Assembly: GCF_016807805.1 (NCBI RefSeq)
Contig: NZ_CP063362.1
Span: 868,001-932,000, forward strand
DNA length: 64,000 nt
Reading direction: 5' to 3'
DNA from: Xanthobacter dioxanivorans
GTDB taxonomy: Bacteria; Pseudomonadota; Alphaproteobacteria; Rhizobiales; Xanthobacteraceae
Shown here: positions 8,997 to 21,832 of the stretch, one piece after another
How positions within the stretch are numbered: the first letter of the stretch is position 1
Layout: every line of letters begins with the position of its first letter
Notes under the pieces: generated by a model
Told to the model about the DNA's origin: nothing
The model's database searches: none
Seen by the model: only the letters and a program-made list of their open reading frames with translations
Translations under genes and position numbers: made by a program

Positions 8997-10336
8997 TCCC
9001 GCCCGAGCAGCCAGGCTTGCGTCGCGTCCGTGAGGGCCGTGCGCACGCCTTCGTTGCCGATGGCGTCCACCACCTCGCCGACAAAGGCCTGGATCAGCAG
9101 GGCCTCCGCTTCCTTGGCGGGAATGCCGCGGGACATGAGGTAGAAGCGCAGCTGCTGGTCGAGGGTGCCGGTGGTGCAGCCATGGCCGCACTGCACGTCG
9201 TCGGCGAAGATCTCCAGCTCCGGCTTGTTGCAGGCCTCGGCGGTCTCGGTGAGCAGCAAGGCGCGGCTCAGCATGCGGGCGTCGGTCTTCTGCGCCGCCT
9301 GGCGCACCGCGATCTTGCCCTGGAAGATGTCCTGGGACGAGCCATCGAGGACGGCACGGAAGGATTCCCGGCTTTCGCCGGCGGGCGCCGCATGGTCCAC
9401 CGAGAGCAAGGTGTCCGCGTGCTGCTTGCCGGCCAGCAGGCTGACGCCGCCCATGTGGGCGGAGATCGCCTCCCCCGCCAGATGCAGCAGCAGCTGGTTG
9501 CGCACCACCGCGCCGCCGGTGGTGAAGAAGGTGTTGGAAAACCTGGCGTGCGCGTCGACCCGGGCGAGCAGCGTGGCGAGATGCACCGCGTCCGACCCCT
9601 CGGTGGTGATCTTCACCCGCTCGACGCTCGCGCCGGCGCCCACCACCAGCTCCAGCGCCGTGTTCACTTGGTAGGCGACGCCGGCTGGCCCCTCATGGCT
9701 CTCGATGAGGGTGAGGCTGGCCTCGTCCTCCACCACGACGAGGGACCGGGTGAAGGTGGCGACAGGGGTTGCCTCCGTGGTCACGCAGACCAGCTCGATG
9801 GGCCGCGCGATGACCGCACCCCTGGCCACGTGCACCACCACGCCGTCGCCCATGAGCGCGGTGTTGAGGGCGAGCACCGCGTCGGCGGACGACACCGTCT
9901 TGCCGAGATGGGCGCTGACCAGCGCGTCCCCGTCCGACAGGGCCTGCGCCATGGCGCGGATGGACAGGCCGGGCTCCAGGGCGGCGAGATCCGACAATTC
10001 GGGCACGAAGGCGCCGTTGACCAGAACCAGCCGGCGCGCCCCGAGGCCCGCGAGCATGGCGCCGGCCGTCGCCGCCTGGGCCTTGGCCTGCGCATCCGGA
10101 GGCGTCGCCAGCGGCTTGGCGTCCCGCATGAGGGCGCGCAGGTCGGTATAGCGCCAGGCCTCCACCCGGCGGTGCGGCAGGCCGGCATCGGCGAACGTGT
10201 CGAAGGCGGCGGCGCGCTGGGCCGCCACCTCCCGCCCGCCCGGAAGGGCGGTGCGCGCGGCCGCGAAGGTTTCGGCCAGGGCCAGCTCGGCGCTGGTCTT
10301 CAAGGGACGGATCGGGGCAGAGGTCTGGGCTGCCAT
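8993..10336 (-). CDS. sufD: Fe-S cluster scaffold protein SufD
   Basis: SufD is the SufB paralogue in the SufBC2D scaffold complex that builds Fe-S clusters in the cytoplasm. It is 447 aa, with the beta-helix core running to about residue 400 and the typical C-terminal region (PELEIFADDVQCGHG, then SRGIPAKEAEALLIQAF). The start lies 4 bases after the sufC stop and the stop overlaps sufS. Sequence identity to SufD proteins is low outside these motifs, but the context is decisive. Confidence 0.94.
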   Translation of the reverse strand: MAAQTSAPIRPLKTSAELALAETFAAARTALPGGREVAAQRAAAFDTFADAGLPHRRVEAWRYTDLRALMRDAKPLATPPDAQAKAQAATAGAMLAGLGARRLVLVNGAFVPELSDLAALEPGLSIRAMAQALSDGDALVSAHLGKTVSSADAVLALNTALMGDGVVVHVARGAVIARPIELVCVTTEATPVATFTRSLVVVEDEASLTLIESHEGPAGVAYQVNTALELVVGAGASVERVKITTEGSDAVHLATLLARVDAHARFSNTFFTTGGAVVRNQLLLHLAGEAISAHMGGVSLLAGKQHADTLLSVDHAAPAGESRESFRAVLDGSSQDIFQGKIAVRQAAQKTDARMLSRALLLTETAEACNKPELEIFADDVQCGHGCTTGTLDQQLRFYLMSRGIPAKEAEALLIQAFVGEVVDAIGNEGVRTALTDATQAWLLGRE

Positions 10337-10340
10337 GGGA

Positions 10341-11101
10341 TCACGCCGCCTCGTTCTGGTATTGCGCGTAGCCGGTGGCCTCCAGCTCGAGGGCGAGCTC
10401 CTTGCCGCCGGAATGCACGATGCGGCCGGCGGAGAAGACGTGCACCACGTCCGGCACGATGTAGTCGAGCAGGCGCTGGTAGTGGGTGATCACCAGCATG
10501 GAGCGCTCGGGCGAGCGCATGGCGTTCACGCCGTTGGACACCACCTTCAGGGCGTCGATGTCGAGGCCGGAATCCGCCTCGTCGAGCACGCACAGATAGG
10601 GCTCCAGCAGCATCATCTGCAGGGTTTCGTTGCGCTTCTTCTCGCCGCCGGAGAAGCCCACGTTCACCGGGCGCTTCAGCATGTCGGCGTCGATGCCGAG
10701 GGTCTTGCCCAGCTCGCGCACCTTGCGCACCAGTTCCGGCGAGGTGAACTCCACCTCGCCGCGCTTGCGGCGCTGGCTGTTCACCGCCGTGTGCAGGAAC
10801 GCCATGTTGGAAACGCCGGGGATTTCGAGCGGATATTGGAAGCAGAGGAACAGGCCCTGAGCCGCCCGCTCGTCGGGCGACAGCGCCAGCAGGTCGACAC
10901 CGCGGAAGAGCACCTCGCCGCCGGTGATCTCGTAGCCGGGCTTGCCGGAGAGCACGTAGGAGAGCGTGGACTTGCCCGCCCCGTTCGGCCCCATGATGGC
11001 GTGAACCTCGCCCGGATTGATGGTGAGGTTCATCCCGTTGATAATCTTGCGCCCCCAGCGATCTCGGCATGGAGGTCCTTGATTTCGAGAAGGGGAGCCA
11101 T
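10341..11101 (-). CDS. sufC: Fe-S assembly ATPase SufC, frameshifted near the 5' end
   Basis: SufC is the ABC-type ATPase that drives the SufBC2D scaffold. The main frame (11033 down to 10341, 230 aa) has Walker A (MGPNGAGKST), the signature FSGGEKKRNE, Walker B (CVLDEADSGLD) and the H-loop histidine (VITHYQ). The expected first 20 or so residues (MAPLLEIKDLHAEIAGG) start at 11101 in another frame. The frames join if one base is added to the C-run at 11052-11056. Starting at 11033 would remove the first beta strands. I regard this as a one-base undercall in the sequence rather than a dead gene, since suf function is essential. Confidence 0.88.
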
Positions 11102-11153
11102 GATGAAGATCCTCTGGTTCTTGTTGCCCGGCGATTAAAGGAAGAAGGCAGCG

Positions 11154-12638
<1,485 letters not shown>

Positions 12639-12901
12639 ATGTCCCTCCGTTCAACTTGCCAGCGGCGGCGCGCCCGCGAACCGGGCGGCGCACTCCGCAG
12701 ATGAGGGCTGCTCGCCCCCTGAAGCCGATGGTCCCGCGCCCCGCAACGGGGCGCATCCGGCCGCGACACGATCGGGGAGGGGAGACGGTCCATCCGCCAC
12801 CTCTCGCCTTCAGGCCACCGGATGCGTTCGTCGAACGCTGCCCGGCGGCGGGCCCGGGACCGCGCGAAAAGGCGCGGCCGGGGCCGCCCGCCATCAGGCC
12901 G
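12639..12901 (-). other. fdxN-sufB gap with hairpins and a palindrome
   Basis: This gap holds a 7-bp stem GCGCCCC/GGGGCGC at 12736-12754, a 6-bp stem CCGCGC/GCGCGG at 12860-12877, and the palindrome GCGTTCG-T-CGAACGC at 12824-12838. None is followed by a T-run on the minus strand. I see no -24/-12 or TGT-N10-ACA motif, so sufBCDS is either read through from fdxN or has a promoter I cannot recognise. Confidence 0.5.
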
Positions 12902-13096
12902 TCAGGCCGGAACGCAGGTGTTCTCGACCGGGCACACGACCGCGCACTGCGGGGTCTCGAAGCTACCCTCGCACTCCGTGCACTTCTTCGGATTGATGAT
13001 GTAGGTGTCGTTCTTCAGGCTGATGGCGGCGTTCGGGCATTCGAACTCGCAGGCGCCACAGACGGTGCACTGGGACGTAATGATCTTGTAGGCCAT
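12902..13096 (-). CDS. fdxN: 2[4Fe-4S] ferredoxin FdxN
   Basis: This is a small bacterial-type ferredoxin (64 aa) of the nif-linked FdxN group, a likely electron donor to NifH or to cofactor assembly enzymes. It has two cluster motifs: C-x2-C-x2-C-x3-C-P near residue 10 ([12 protein letters not shown]), and C-x2-C-x8-C-x3-C-P from about residue 39, with the longer spacer typical of this family. It has its own NifA/sigma-54 control region and lies between nifA and sufB. Confidence 0.95.
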   Translation of the reverse strand: MAYKIITSQCTVCGACEFECPNAAISLKNDTYIINPKKCTECEGSFETPQCAVVCPVENTCVPA

Positions 13097-13141
13097 GGGC
13101 TAGCTCCGCGCTGTGCAGATGATGGCAGGCCCCCATCCCTT

Positions 13142-13156
13142 TCAAGCACTGTGCCA
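13142..13156 (-). promoter_or_regulatory. Sigma-54-like promoter of fdxN
   Basis: On the minus strand TGGCACAGTGCTTGA matches the -24 part perfectly (TGGCAC). The -12 part has TTGA rather than TTGC, with the normal 10-base spacing. It lies about 46 bases before the fdxN start codon. The -12 deviation suggests a weaker promoter. Confidence 0.75.
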
Positions 13157-13161
13157 GCCGC

Positions 13162-13174
13162 CAACCCATTGAAT
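13162..13174 (-). promoter_or_regulatory. IHF-like site upstream of fdxN
   Basis: On the minus strand ATTCAATGGGTTG differs from WATCAA-N4-TTR at one base. It borders an AT-rich patch and lies between the activator sites and the -24 box, as in the nifH region. Confidence 0.45.
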
Positions 13175-13211
13175 TAGAATTATTATTTTTCGCCCCAGCC
13201 CTTCAGCGCGC

Positions 13212-13227
13212 TGTCGCTCCCCCGACA
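13212..13227. promoter_or_regulatory. NifA upstream activator site 1 of fdxN
   Basis: TGT-N10-ACA lies about 56 bases upstream of the fdxN -24 box. It is one of two adjacent copies. Confidence 0.78.
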
Positions 13228-13230
13228 ACG

Positions 13231-13246
13231 TGTCGCAAGTGCGACA
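13231..13246. promoter_or_regulatory. NifA upstream activator site 2 of fdxN (perfect palindrome)
   Basis: TGTCGCAAGTGCGACA has TGT-N10-ACA with palindromic flanks (TGTCGCA/TGCGACA). It starts 4 bases after the first site and 15 bases from the nifA stop codon. Confidence 0.8.
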
Positions 13247-13261
13247 GCGCGCGTGTCGCGA

Positions 13262-15021
<1,760 letters not shown>

Positions 15022-15481
15022 GGTGCTGTCTCCATCACCCCAGGCTCTCCATCCCACCGTTTTTGTATGATTAGCGACACTTTGATTTAGTTTCATTCTG
15101 ATGTCGTGCCCAAGGTAAAGGCAAAAGTTGGCGCAGCTTTAGGCAGTTTGTTGCAAACGTCTATCGGTGCGCCGAAATCCGCCAAGATCCGGCCAGAAAC
15201 GCCGCCGGGATTGTCGGGAAAGGGACGAAATGTCTCAGGTGTCGAAAAAAGATTTCGCTTTGCGAAATCATCCACGGCAGGCCTTGCCGTAACTTTCCTC
15301 AATGCGGCGGAAATAAAGGCGCACCGGGAGCCGGTGGGGACGGCGCGGCTCAGGCCCAAGGCCGAGGCCGAAACCGCCGAGGCCGAAACCGCCGGGGCCG
15401 GAACAGCTGGGGCCGGGGGCGTGCCGGCCCTGGCGGAACACTCTTGAGATCCCCGTCTGGAATCAAACCGGCTCGGGGATT
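15022..15481. other. nifA leader and spacer to the GGDEF-EAL gene
   Basis: These 460 bases hold a Rho-independent terminator (15245-15269) and, at about 15358-15420, imperfect copies of a GCCGAGGCCGAAACC-like unit. I found no -24/-12 box, TGT-N10-ACA or FixK/FNR palindrome, so the nifA promoter is not identified. An open frame on the plus strand (15106-15447) looks non-coding. Confidence 0.55.
15245..15269 (-). terminator. Rho-independent terminator between the GGDEF-EAL gene and nifA
   Basis: Read on the minus strand, an 8-bp stem GATTTCGC/GCGAAATC with an AAA loop is followed at once by TTTTTT. It lies about 210 bases after the GGDEF-EAL stop codon and 224 bases before the nifA start, insulating nifA from upstream transcription. 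Confidence 0.85.
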
Positions 15482-17866
15482 TCAGGACGGATCGCGATTG
15501 TCCGGAAGGAACATGGCGAGCCGCGCCGCCGCGGCGGCGTCGTCTTCCGACCGCAGCACCTCGGTCATGTCCACGTCGCCGAGCGGACGGAAGAAGAGGA
15601 AGCCCTGCGCCAGCTCGCAGCCTTTCTCCCACAGGAAGCGCGCCTGGCCCACCGTCTCCAGTCCCTCCGCCACCACCTTCATGCCGAGGTTGCGCCCAAG
15701 CTCGATCACGGCGCAGACGATGGCGGTGTCGAAGGCGTCGCTCTCGATGTCCTTCACGAAGCTCTGGTCGATCTTGATGGTGTCGATGGGCAGCTGCTTC
15801 AGGTGGATGAGGCCGGCATAGCCGGTGCCGAAATCGTCGAGGGCGATGCGCACGCCGGCCCGGTAGAGGTCGTCGAGGATGGGCGCCACGTGGTCCGAGC
15901 TGCGGCCGAGGAAGACCGTCTCGGTGATCTCCACGTCGAAATGGGACGGCTCCACCCCCGCCGCATGGAACTGGCGCAGCAGGGTCGAGGCGAGGTCGCG
16001 GTGGGTGAACTGGGCCGGCGACAGGTTGATGGCCACCCGGCCGCAATCGTAGCCGGCCTCGATCCAGCCCCGCACGTCGCTGCTCACCCGGCGAACCATG
16101 CGTTCGCCGATCATCACCGCCAGCTCGGGGTCGGTAAGCGCGGCCTCGAAGGCCGAGGGCGACAGCACGTTGTGCGGCGAGCGCCGCCAGCGCACCAGGG
16201 CCTCGAGCCCGGCGATGCGCCCGGTGGTGAGCGAAACCTTGGGCTGGTAGAACGGAATGATCTCGTCGTCGGCGAGGGCCGCGATCATGGCGCGGTTCAG
16301 CGCCACCCGCTCCGCCACCACCTGCCGCATGGCGGGGGTGTAGACCACGGCGCGGTTGCGCCCCTGCTGCTTGGCGGCATAAAGGGCGAGGTCCGCGTCC
16401 TTCATCAGCTCGCCATATTGGTTGTCGTGGTCCGGACAGACCGCGAGGCCGATGCTGGCGCGGGTGGAGAAATGCCGGCCGGAATGGGCGAACGGCCGGC
16501 GCAGCTCGGCCAGGATGGAGTGGGCGAGCCGGCGCCCGGCCTCGACCGGATCGGGTCCCTCCACCACCGCCACGAACTCGTCGCCGCCGAGGCGGGCGAG
16601 GATGCCGCGCTGGTCGAGCAGCGTGTCCAGGCGATTCGCCGTCTCCATGAGCACGGCATCCCCCGCGTCGTGGCCGAGGGTGTCGTTCACATCCTTGAGG
16701 CCGTCGAGGTCGATGAGCAGGATGCAGATCCCCTCGTCGGACCTGCGGCGGGCCATCGCGGCGCTGAGGCTGTCGTGGAAGGCCGCCCGGTTCGGCAGCC
16801 CGGTGAGGGCATCGTGGGTGGCGTCGTGGCGCGCCTGCTGCTCCGCCACCAGGCGATCGGTCACGTCGACGATCGCCGCAATGACGCTGGGTGACGGCTC
16901 GCCGGACGCAAGCGCCGCGGCGATCACCACCCGCCGCTCGCTGCCGTCGGCGAGCCGGATCGAGGTTTCGAAGTCGGTGACCGATCCCTCGGCGTCGATC
17001 CGGTGCCGGAACTCCTCGGCCACGGCGGGGGCCAGGCAGGTTTCGCACAGCCCCGCGGGACGATCGAGCGTTCCGCCGGGGCGGAAGAAGCGGCGGGCCG
17101 CCTCGTTCGCCTTGATGGTGCGTCCGTCCTTCATCCTCGCCACCACGAGGGGAACCGGCACCGCCTGGAAGGTGTTCTCGAGGACGTTCTCGCTCGCCTG
17201 CAGGCGCTGGTTGGCGTCGCGCTCCGCCCGCACCGCGTCCCAGTACTGGCGCTCCATGCGGTTCGTGCGGGACACGAGCAGGATCAGCGTCGCGTTCAGC
17301 ACCGCCACCGCGAGGCCGAGCCCGGTCGCGAACTGCCACCCCACCATCGAATCGAGATAGCCGTAGAGCAGCAGCAGGCTACAGCCGATGCCGCCGCCCA
17401 CCTGCCACACGAACGGCACCGGCACCGCCAGATAGAAGACGGTGGGCAGCAGCATGACGACGAACAGGGCCAGATCGCTCTGGGAGCTGACCAGCACCGC
17501 CACGCCCAGGGCCGTACCCCACTGCCACAGGATGTAGATGGCGTCCGTCGTGCGCACCGACGCCGCGAACTGCACCGCGATCAGGCAGACGAGCGACAGC
17601 GCCACCACGGCGAATCGCGACAGCACCGCGACGTAGAAGTGGGCGGTCCCCGCGAAGCGCCAGTCGCTCAGCAGAAACAGCGAATTCAAAATGACCGAGG
17701 TGGCGAACAGGATGCGCGCGTTGCGGCGGCTTTCGTCCAGCCGATCCAGGCGGAACAGGGCTTCGCGCACACGGTCGACGAATTCGCCGCCGACTGCCGT
17801 AAGCCGCAGATCGTCCGCGCCCGGTGATTGCCCCGGACGCGCACCCGGATGCGATGTGCCCCTCAT
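15482..17866 (-). CDS. Membrane-bound PAS-GGDEF-EAL cyclic-di-GMP enzyme
   Basis: This 794-aa protein is predicted to make and/or break cyclic-di-GMP. About six hydrophobic segments lie between residues 47 and 197. A PAS-like region follows at about 222-320, then a GGDEF domain (intact GGDEF at 427-431), then an EAL domain (EAL at 554-556) with the metal-binding DDFGTGYAGL motif. Both catalytic signatures are intact, so it may be bifunctional. The sensed signal is unknown. No clear ribosome site precedes the ATG. It is a single-gene unit ending at the 15245-15269 terminator. Confidence 0.92.
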   Translation of the reverse strand: MRGTSHPGARPGQSPGADDLRLTAVGGEFVDRVREALFRLDRLDESRRNARILFATSVILNSLFLLSDWRFAGTAHFYVAVLSRFAVVALSLVCLIAVQFAASVRTTDAIYILWQWGTALGVAVLVSSQSDLALFVVMLLPTVFYLAVPVPFVWQVGGGIGCSLLLLYGYLDSMVGWQFATGLGLAVAVLNATLILLVSRTNRMERQYWDAVRAERDANQRLQASENVLENTFQAVPVPLVVARMKDGRTIKANEAARRFFRPGGTLDRPAGLCETCLAPAVAEEFRHRIDAEGSVTDFETSIRLADGSERRVVIAAALASGEPSPSVIAAIVDVTDRLVAEQQARHDATHDALTGLPNRAAFHDSLSAAMARRRSDEGICILLIDLDGLKDVNDTLGHDAGDAVLMETANRLDTLLDQRGILARLGGDEFVAVVEGPDPVEAGRRLAHSILAELRRPFAHSGRHFSTRASIGLAVCPDHDNQYGELMKDADLALYAAKQQGRNRAVVYTPAMRQVVAERVALNRAMIAALADDEIIPFYQPKVSLTTGRIAGLEALVRWRRSPHNVLSPSAFEAALTDPELAVMIGERMVRRVSSDVRGWIEAGYDCGRVAINLSPAQFTHRDLASTLLRQFHAAGVEPSHFDVEITETVFLGRSSDHVAPILDDLYRAGVRIALDDFGTGYAGLIHLKQLPIDTIKIDQSFVKDIESDAFDTAIVCAVIELGRNLGMKVVAEGLETVGQARFLWEKGCELAQGFLFFRPLGDVDMTEVLRSEDDAAAAARLAMFLPDNRDPS

Positions 17867-18096
17867 CAGGAAATTCTAGCAAGGAGCCAGATCATCGCGC
17901 CAGCCTTCTGAGCGATCCGCGATCCGAATTAAGTGGTTGCATTTCAGGAATCTATCGCTCGCGGGTAGACTGTTGCCGCAGCCCCCTTCCGCACCGGCGG
18001 CCGGCCATCCACCTGTCGCCTCGCGCCGGCCCGCGGCGCAGGCTATATGCGGTCGGACGAGCGGCGTGCCTCGCCGTGGCCTGGGGAGGGTGACAC

Positions 18097-19314
18097 ATGC
18101 TGGATGGTAAACGCATCCTCCTGTGCATGGGCGGCGGGATCGCCGCCTACAAGTGCCTGGAGCTGATCCGCCGGCTGAAGGAGCGGGGGGCGGCCGTCCG
18201 CCCCATCCTCACCGGGGCCGCGCAGCATTTCGTCACGCCCCTGTCGGTGGGCGCCATCACCGGCGAGCGGGTCTTCACCGACCTGTTCGATCTGACCGCC
18301 GAGCACGACATCGGCCACATCCGCCTCTCCCGCGAGGCGGATCTCGTGGTGGTCGCGCCGGCCACCGCCGACCTCATGGCGAAGATGGCGCACGGCTTCG
18401 CCGACGATCTCGCCTCCACCGCCCTTCTCGCCACCGACAAGCCGGTGCTGATGGCTCCGGCCATGAACCCGCGCATGTGGGTGCATCCCGCCACCCGGCG
18501 CAACGTGGCGCAGTTGCGCGCCGACGGCATTGTCATGGTGGGACCCAATGCCGGCGCCATGGCCGAGCGGGACGAGTTCGGCGAAGGCCGCATGGCCGAG
18601 CCGATGGAAATCCTCGCCGCCATCGAGGCCCATTTCGCCGTCGCCGCCGCGCCCCTGCTCAAGGGCCGGCGCATCCTCGTCACCTCCGGGCCGACCCATG
18701 AGCCCATCGATCCGGTGCGTTACATCGCCAACCGCTCGTCCGGCAAGCAGGGGCACGCCATCGCCGCCGCGGCCCGCGCGGCCGGGGCGGAGGTGGTGCT
18801 GGTCAGCGGCCCGGTGGAGGTGGCCGATCCGCGCGGCGTCAGGGTGGTCCGCGTGGAGAGCGCGCGGGCGATGATGGCGGCGGTGGAGGAGAACCTGCCC
18901 GTCGATGCCGCGGTTTTCGCCGCCGCGGTCGCCGACTGGCGCGTCGCCGATGCCGCGGAACAGAAGATCAAGAAGGACGCCGGCGGGGCGCCGGCGCTCC
19001 ATCTGGTGGAGAATCCAGACATCCTCGCCACAGTGTCGCGGCACCATACCCTGCGCCCGCGCCTGGTGGTGGGCTTCGCCGCCGAGACCGAGACGGTGGT
19101 GGCCCACGCCCAGGCCAAGCGGGCGCGCAAGGGGTGCGACTGGATCGTCGCCAACGACGTCTCGCCGGCCACGGGAATCATGGGCGGCGACAGCAACACC
19201 GTCCATCTGGTGACCGCGGCGGGCGTGGAGGATTGGCCCTCGGCGACGAAGGGAGAGGTGGCCCGCCACCTGGTGGCGCGAATCGCCGCCGAGCTGTCGG
19301 GAGGCGCCGCATGA
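18097..19314 (+). CDS. coaBC: Bifunctional phosphopantothenoylcysteine decarboxylase/synthetase CoaBC
   Basis: CoaBC joins cysteine to 4'-phosphopantothenate (CoaB) and decarboxylates the product (CoaC) in coenzyme A synthesis. It is 405 aa. The N-terminal flavoprotein half has GGGIAAYK and the PAMN motif (APAMNPRMW); the C-terminal half has [20 protein letters not shown] and AAVADWR. A GGGAGGG ribosome site precedes the ATG. Its stop codon overlaps the dut start (ATGA), forming a coaBC-dut pair. Confidence 0.97.
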   Translation: MLDGKRILLCMGGGIAAYKCLELIRRLKERGAAVRPILTGAAQHFVTPLSVGAITGERVFTDLFDLTAEHDIGHIRLSREADLVVVAPATADLMAKMAHGFADDLASTALLATDKPVLMAPAMNPRMWVHPATRRNVAQLRADGIVMVGPNAGAMAERDEFGEGRMAEPMEILAAIEAHFAVAAAPLLKGRRILVTSGPTHEPIDPVRYIANRSSGKQGHAIAAAARAAGAEVVLVSGPVEVADPRGVRVVRVESARAMMAAVEENLPVDAAVFAAAVADWRVADAAEQKIKKDAGGAPALHLVENPDILATVSRHHTLRPRLVVGFAAETETVVAHAQAKRARKGCDWIVANDVSPATGIMGGDSNTVHLVTAAGVEDWPSATKGEVARHLVARIAAELSGGAA

Positions 19315-19801
19315 ACACCCCCTCCTCCACCCGCCCCTGGTCCGCATCCAGCGCCTGCCACACGCCGGCGACCTTCCCCTTCCCGCCTATGCGACGCCCG
19401 GCGCGGCGGGGCTCGACCTCGTATGCGCCGCGCCGGCGGATGCGCCGGTCGTCATCGCGCCCATGGGCTACGCCGCCATTCCCACCGGCTTCGCCCTCGC
19501 CTTGCCGGAGGGCTACGAAGGCCAGGTGCGGCCGCGCTCGGGCCTTGCCCGCAACCACGGCGTCACGGTGCTCAACGCGCCGGGAACGGTGGACAGCGAT
19601 TATCGCGGCGAGGTGCTGGTGCTGCTGGTGAATTTCGGCCCGAAGGCGTTCGAGGCGGCGCGCGGGATGCGCATCGCCCAGCTCGTGGTGGCGCCGGTCT
19701 GCCAAATAATGCTGGAAGAATCCGGAAATTTGAGCGAAACTGCACGCGGTTCCGGTGGTTTTGGCTCCACAGGCCTCGGGATGCCGTTATTAAAGAAATA
19801 G
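19311..19801 (+). CDS. dut: dUTP diphosphatase Dut, frameshifted near the 5' end
   Basis: Dut hydrolyses dUTP to dUMP, keeping uracil out of DNA and supplying thymidylate synthesis. All five trimeric dUTPase motifs are present in one frame: [32 protein letters not shown] and [10 protein letters not shown]. That frame has no start codon before the internal ATG at 19463, which would delete motif I. The natural ATG at 19311 overlaps the coaBC stop but is one frame off; adding one base in the C-runs at 19318-19322 or 19334-19337 restores a normal protein. A sequence undercall is likely. Confidence 0.88.
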
Positions 19802-19811
19802 CTACATTCAG

Positions 19812-20252
19812 ATGCCGCGTTTATCCGACAAGAGCCTCCTCGCCATCGCTGCCGTGGTCGACGTGGCCGTGCACGCGCGAGGGGCGCCGGTGGCCGCCAA
19901 GGCGCTCGCGGCCCGCCACGGCCTGCCGCCCCGCCGGCTCGAACCGGTGCTCCAGGCGCTCGTCCATGCTGGCGTCCTCAAGGGCGTGCGCGGGCCGCGC
20001 GGCGGCTACGAACTGGCGCGCGAGCGCCGGCGGGTCTCGGTGGCCGAGATCGTCCGCGTGGTCGAAGGCGCCGAGGAGGAGAAGGAGATCGTCCTGCCCC
20101 CCCTCGTCACCGAGGTGGTGCAACCGGCGGTCGCGTTCGCCGAGGACACGTTCGACACCGCCCTCGACGGCGTGACCCTCGAGGATCTCTGCCGCACGGC
20201 GGATGAAAAGGGCCATGGCTCCGAGCACGATCGCATCGATTTCGCCATCTGA
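19812..20252 (+). CDS. Rrf2-family transcriptional regulator
   Basis: A 146-aa winged-helix protein of the Rrf2 family: HTH in the first 60 residues (VAAKALAARHGLPPRRLEPV), then the wing with the family signature GVRGPRGGYELAR. The three-cysteine Fe-S motif of IscR/RirA is absent; only one Cys remains (DLCRTADE). It therefore resembles cysteine-metabolism regulators of the CymR type more than iron sensors. It starts 10 bases after dut and lies 84 bases before cysK, its likely target (inference). Confidence 0.85.
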   Translation: MPRLSDKSLLAIAAVVDVAVHARGAPVAAKALAARHGLPPRRLEPVLQALVHAGVLKGVRGPRGGYELARERRRVSVAEIVRVVEGAEEEKEIVLPPLVTEVVQPAVAFAEDTFDTALDGVTLEDLCRTADEKGHGSEHDRIDFAI

Positions 20253-20336
20253 TCGCTTTCGCCTTTAATCGATATCGCCATTTACAAGCGGATCGCGCGT
20301 CGCGCGACCCGGCGGCCACACAAGAGGAGATCGCCC

Positions 20337-21323
<987 letters not shown>

Positions 21324-21329
21324 GGCCGG

Positions 21330-21357
21330 GCCGCCGCCGGCTCACGCGGGCGGCGGC
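21330..21357 (+). terminator. Putative terminator after cysK
   Basis: A 9-bp stem GCCGCCGCC/GGCGGCGGC (10-base loop) begins 7 bases after the cysK stop and is followed by only TTT, so it is a weak intrinsic terminator. It overlaps the 3' end of the convergent small gene. Confidence 0.55.
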
Positions 21358-21611
21358 TTTGCCTTCCCTGGCCCGGCCACGCCGGCCCGCGTCCCCAGCC
21401 GGGCCAGGCGCAGCAGCGCCGCGTGGCGCACCGGGTCGTAGGCGGCATCCCCCGCCCGCGCCGCCTTGCGCGCCTGGCGCAGCGCCCGGGCGATGCCGGC
21501 CGGGCAGCCGCAGAAGAGCACCAGCCCCGGCAGCTGCCGCAGCACCTGCTCCTTCGCCTCCTCGCAGCGAAATGCGAGGAGGCGCGGATGGCGCATGTCC
21601 AAAGGTTGCAT
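21342..21611 (-). CDS. Small hypothetical protein
   Basis: An 89-aa open frame with a good GGGAGG ribosome site 7 bases before the ATG. It is rich in Arg, Ala and Leu and has two cysteines close together (LFCGCPAG). I recognise no domain. It is convergent with cysK. Coding status is plausible from the ribosome site and composition but unproven. Confidence 0.5.
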   Translation of the reverse strand: MQPLDMRHPRLLAFRCEEAKEQVLRQLPGLVLFCGCPAGIARALRQARKAARAGDAAYDPVRHAALLRLARLGTRAGVAGPGKAKPPPA

Positions 21612-21800
21612 GATCGAGCCTCCCGTGAGGCCGGCATGCTCGCCCGCCGCACGGTGCAGGGGATAAAAATCCTACTTTCGCGCCACCCCTGAGCTCGGCT
21701 GAATACCAGTAATTTGTTGTGATTATTATATCTTTCCTGAAGGCTCCGGGCATGGCCCGCCAGGATCTATCCCCCTCCCCTTGAACACTCGCATGATGCG

Positions 21801-21820
21801 TGTAGGAATATTTCCCTACA
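21801..21820. promoter_or_regulatory. Inverted-repeat operator candidate before the DnaA-like gene
   Basis: TGTAGGAATATTTCCCTACA is a 20-base near-palindrome with 8-base arms matching at 7 positions, 12 bases before the ATG of the next gene. The position fits an autoregulatory or repressor site. The protein that binds it is unknown. Confidence 0.55.
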
Positions 21821-21832
21821 ACGAGGGGTTTC

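Noticed and set aside
15106..15447. A 113-aa plus-strand frame upstream of nifA
   Set aside because: It covers the terminator at 15245-15269 and an Ala/Glu-rich simple repeat; no ribosome site.
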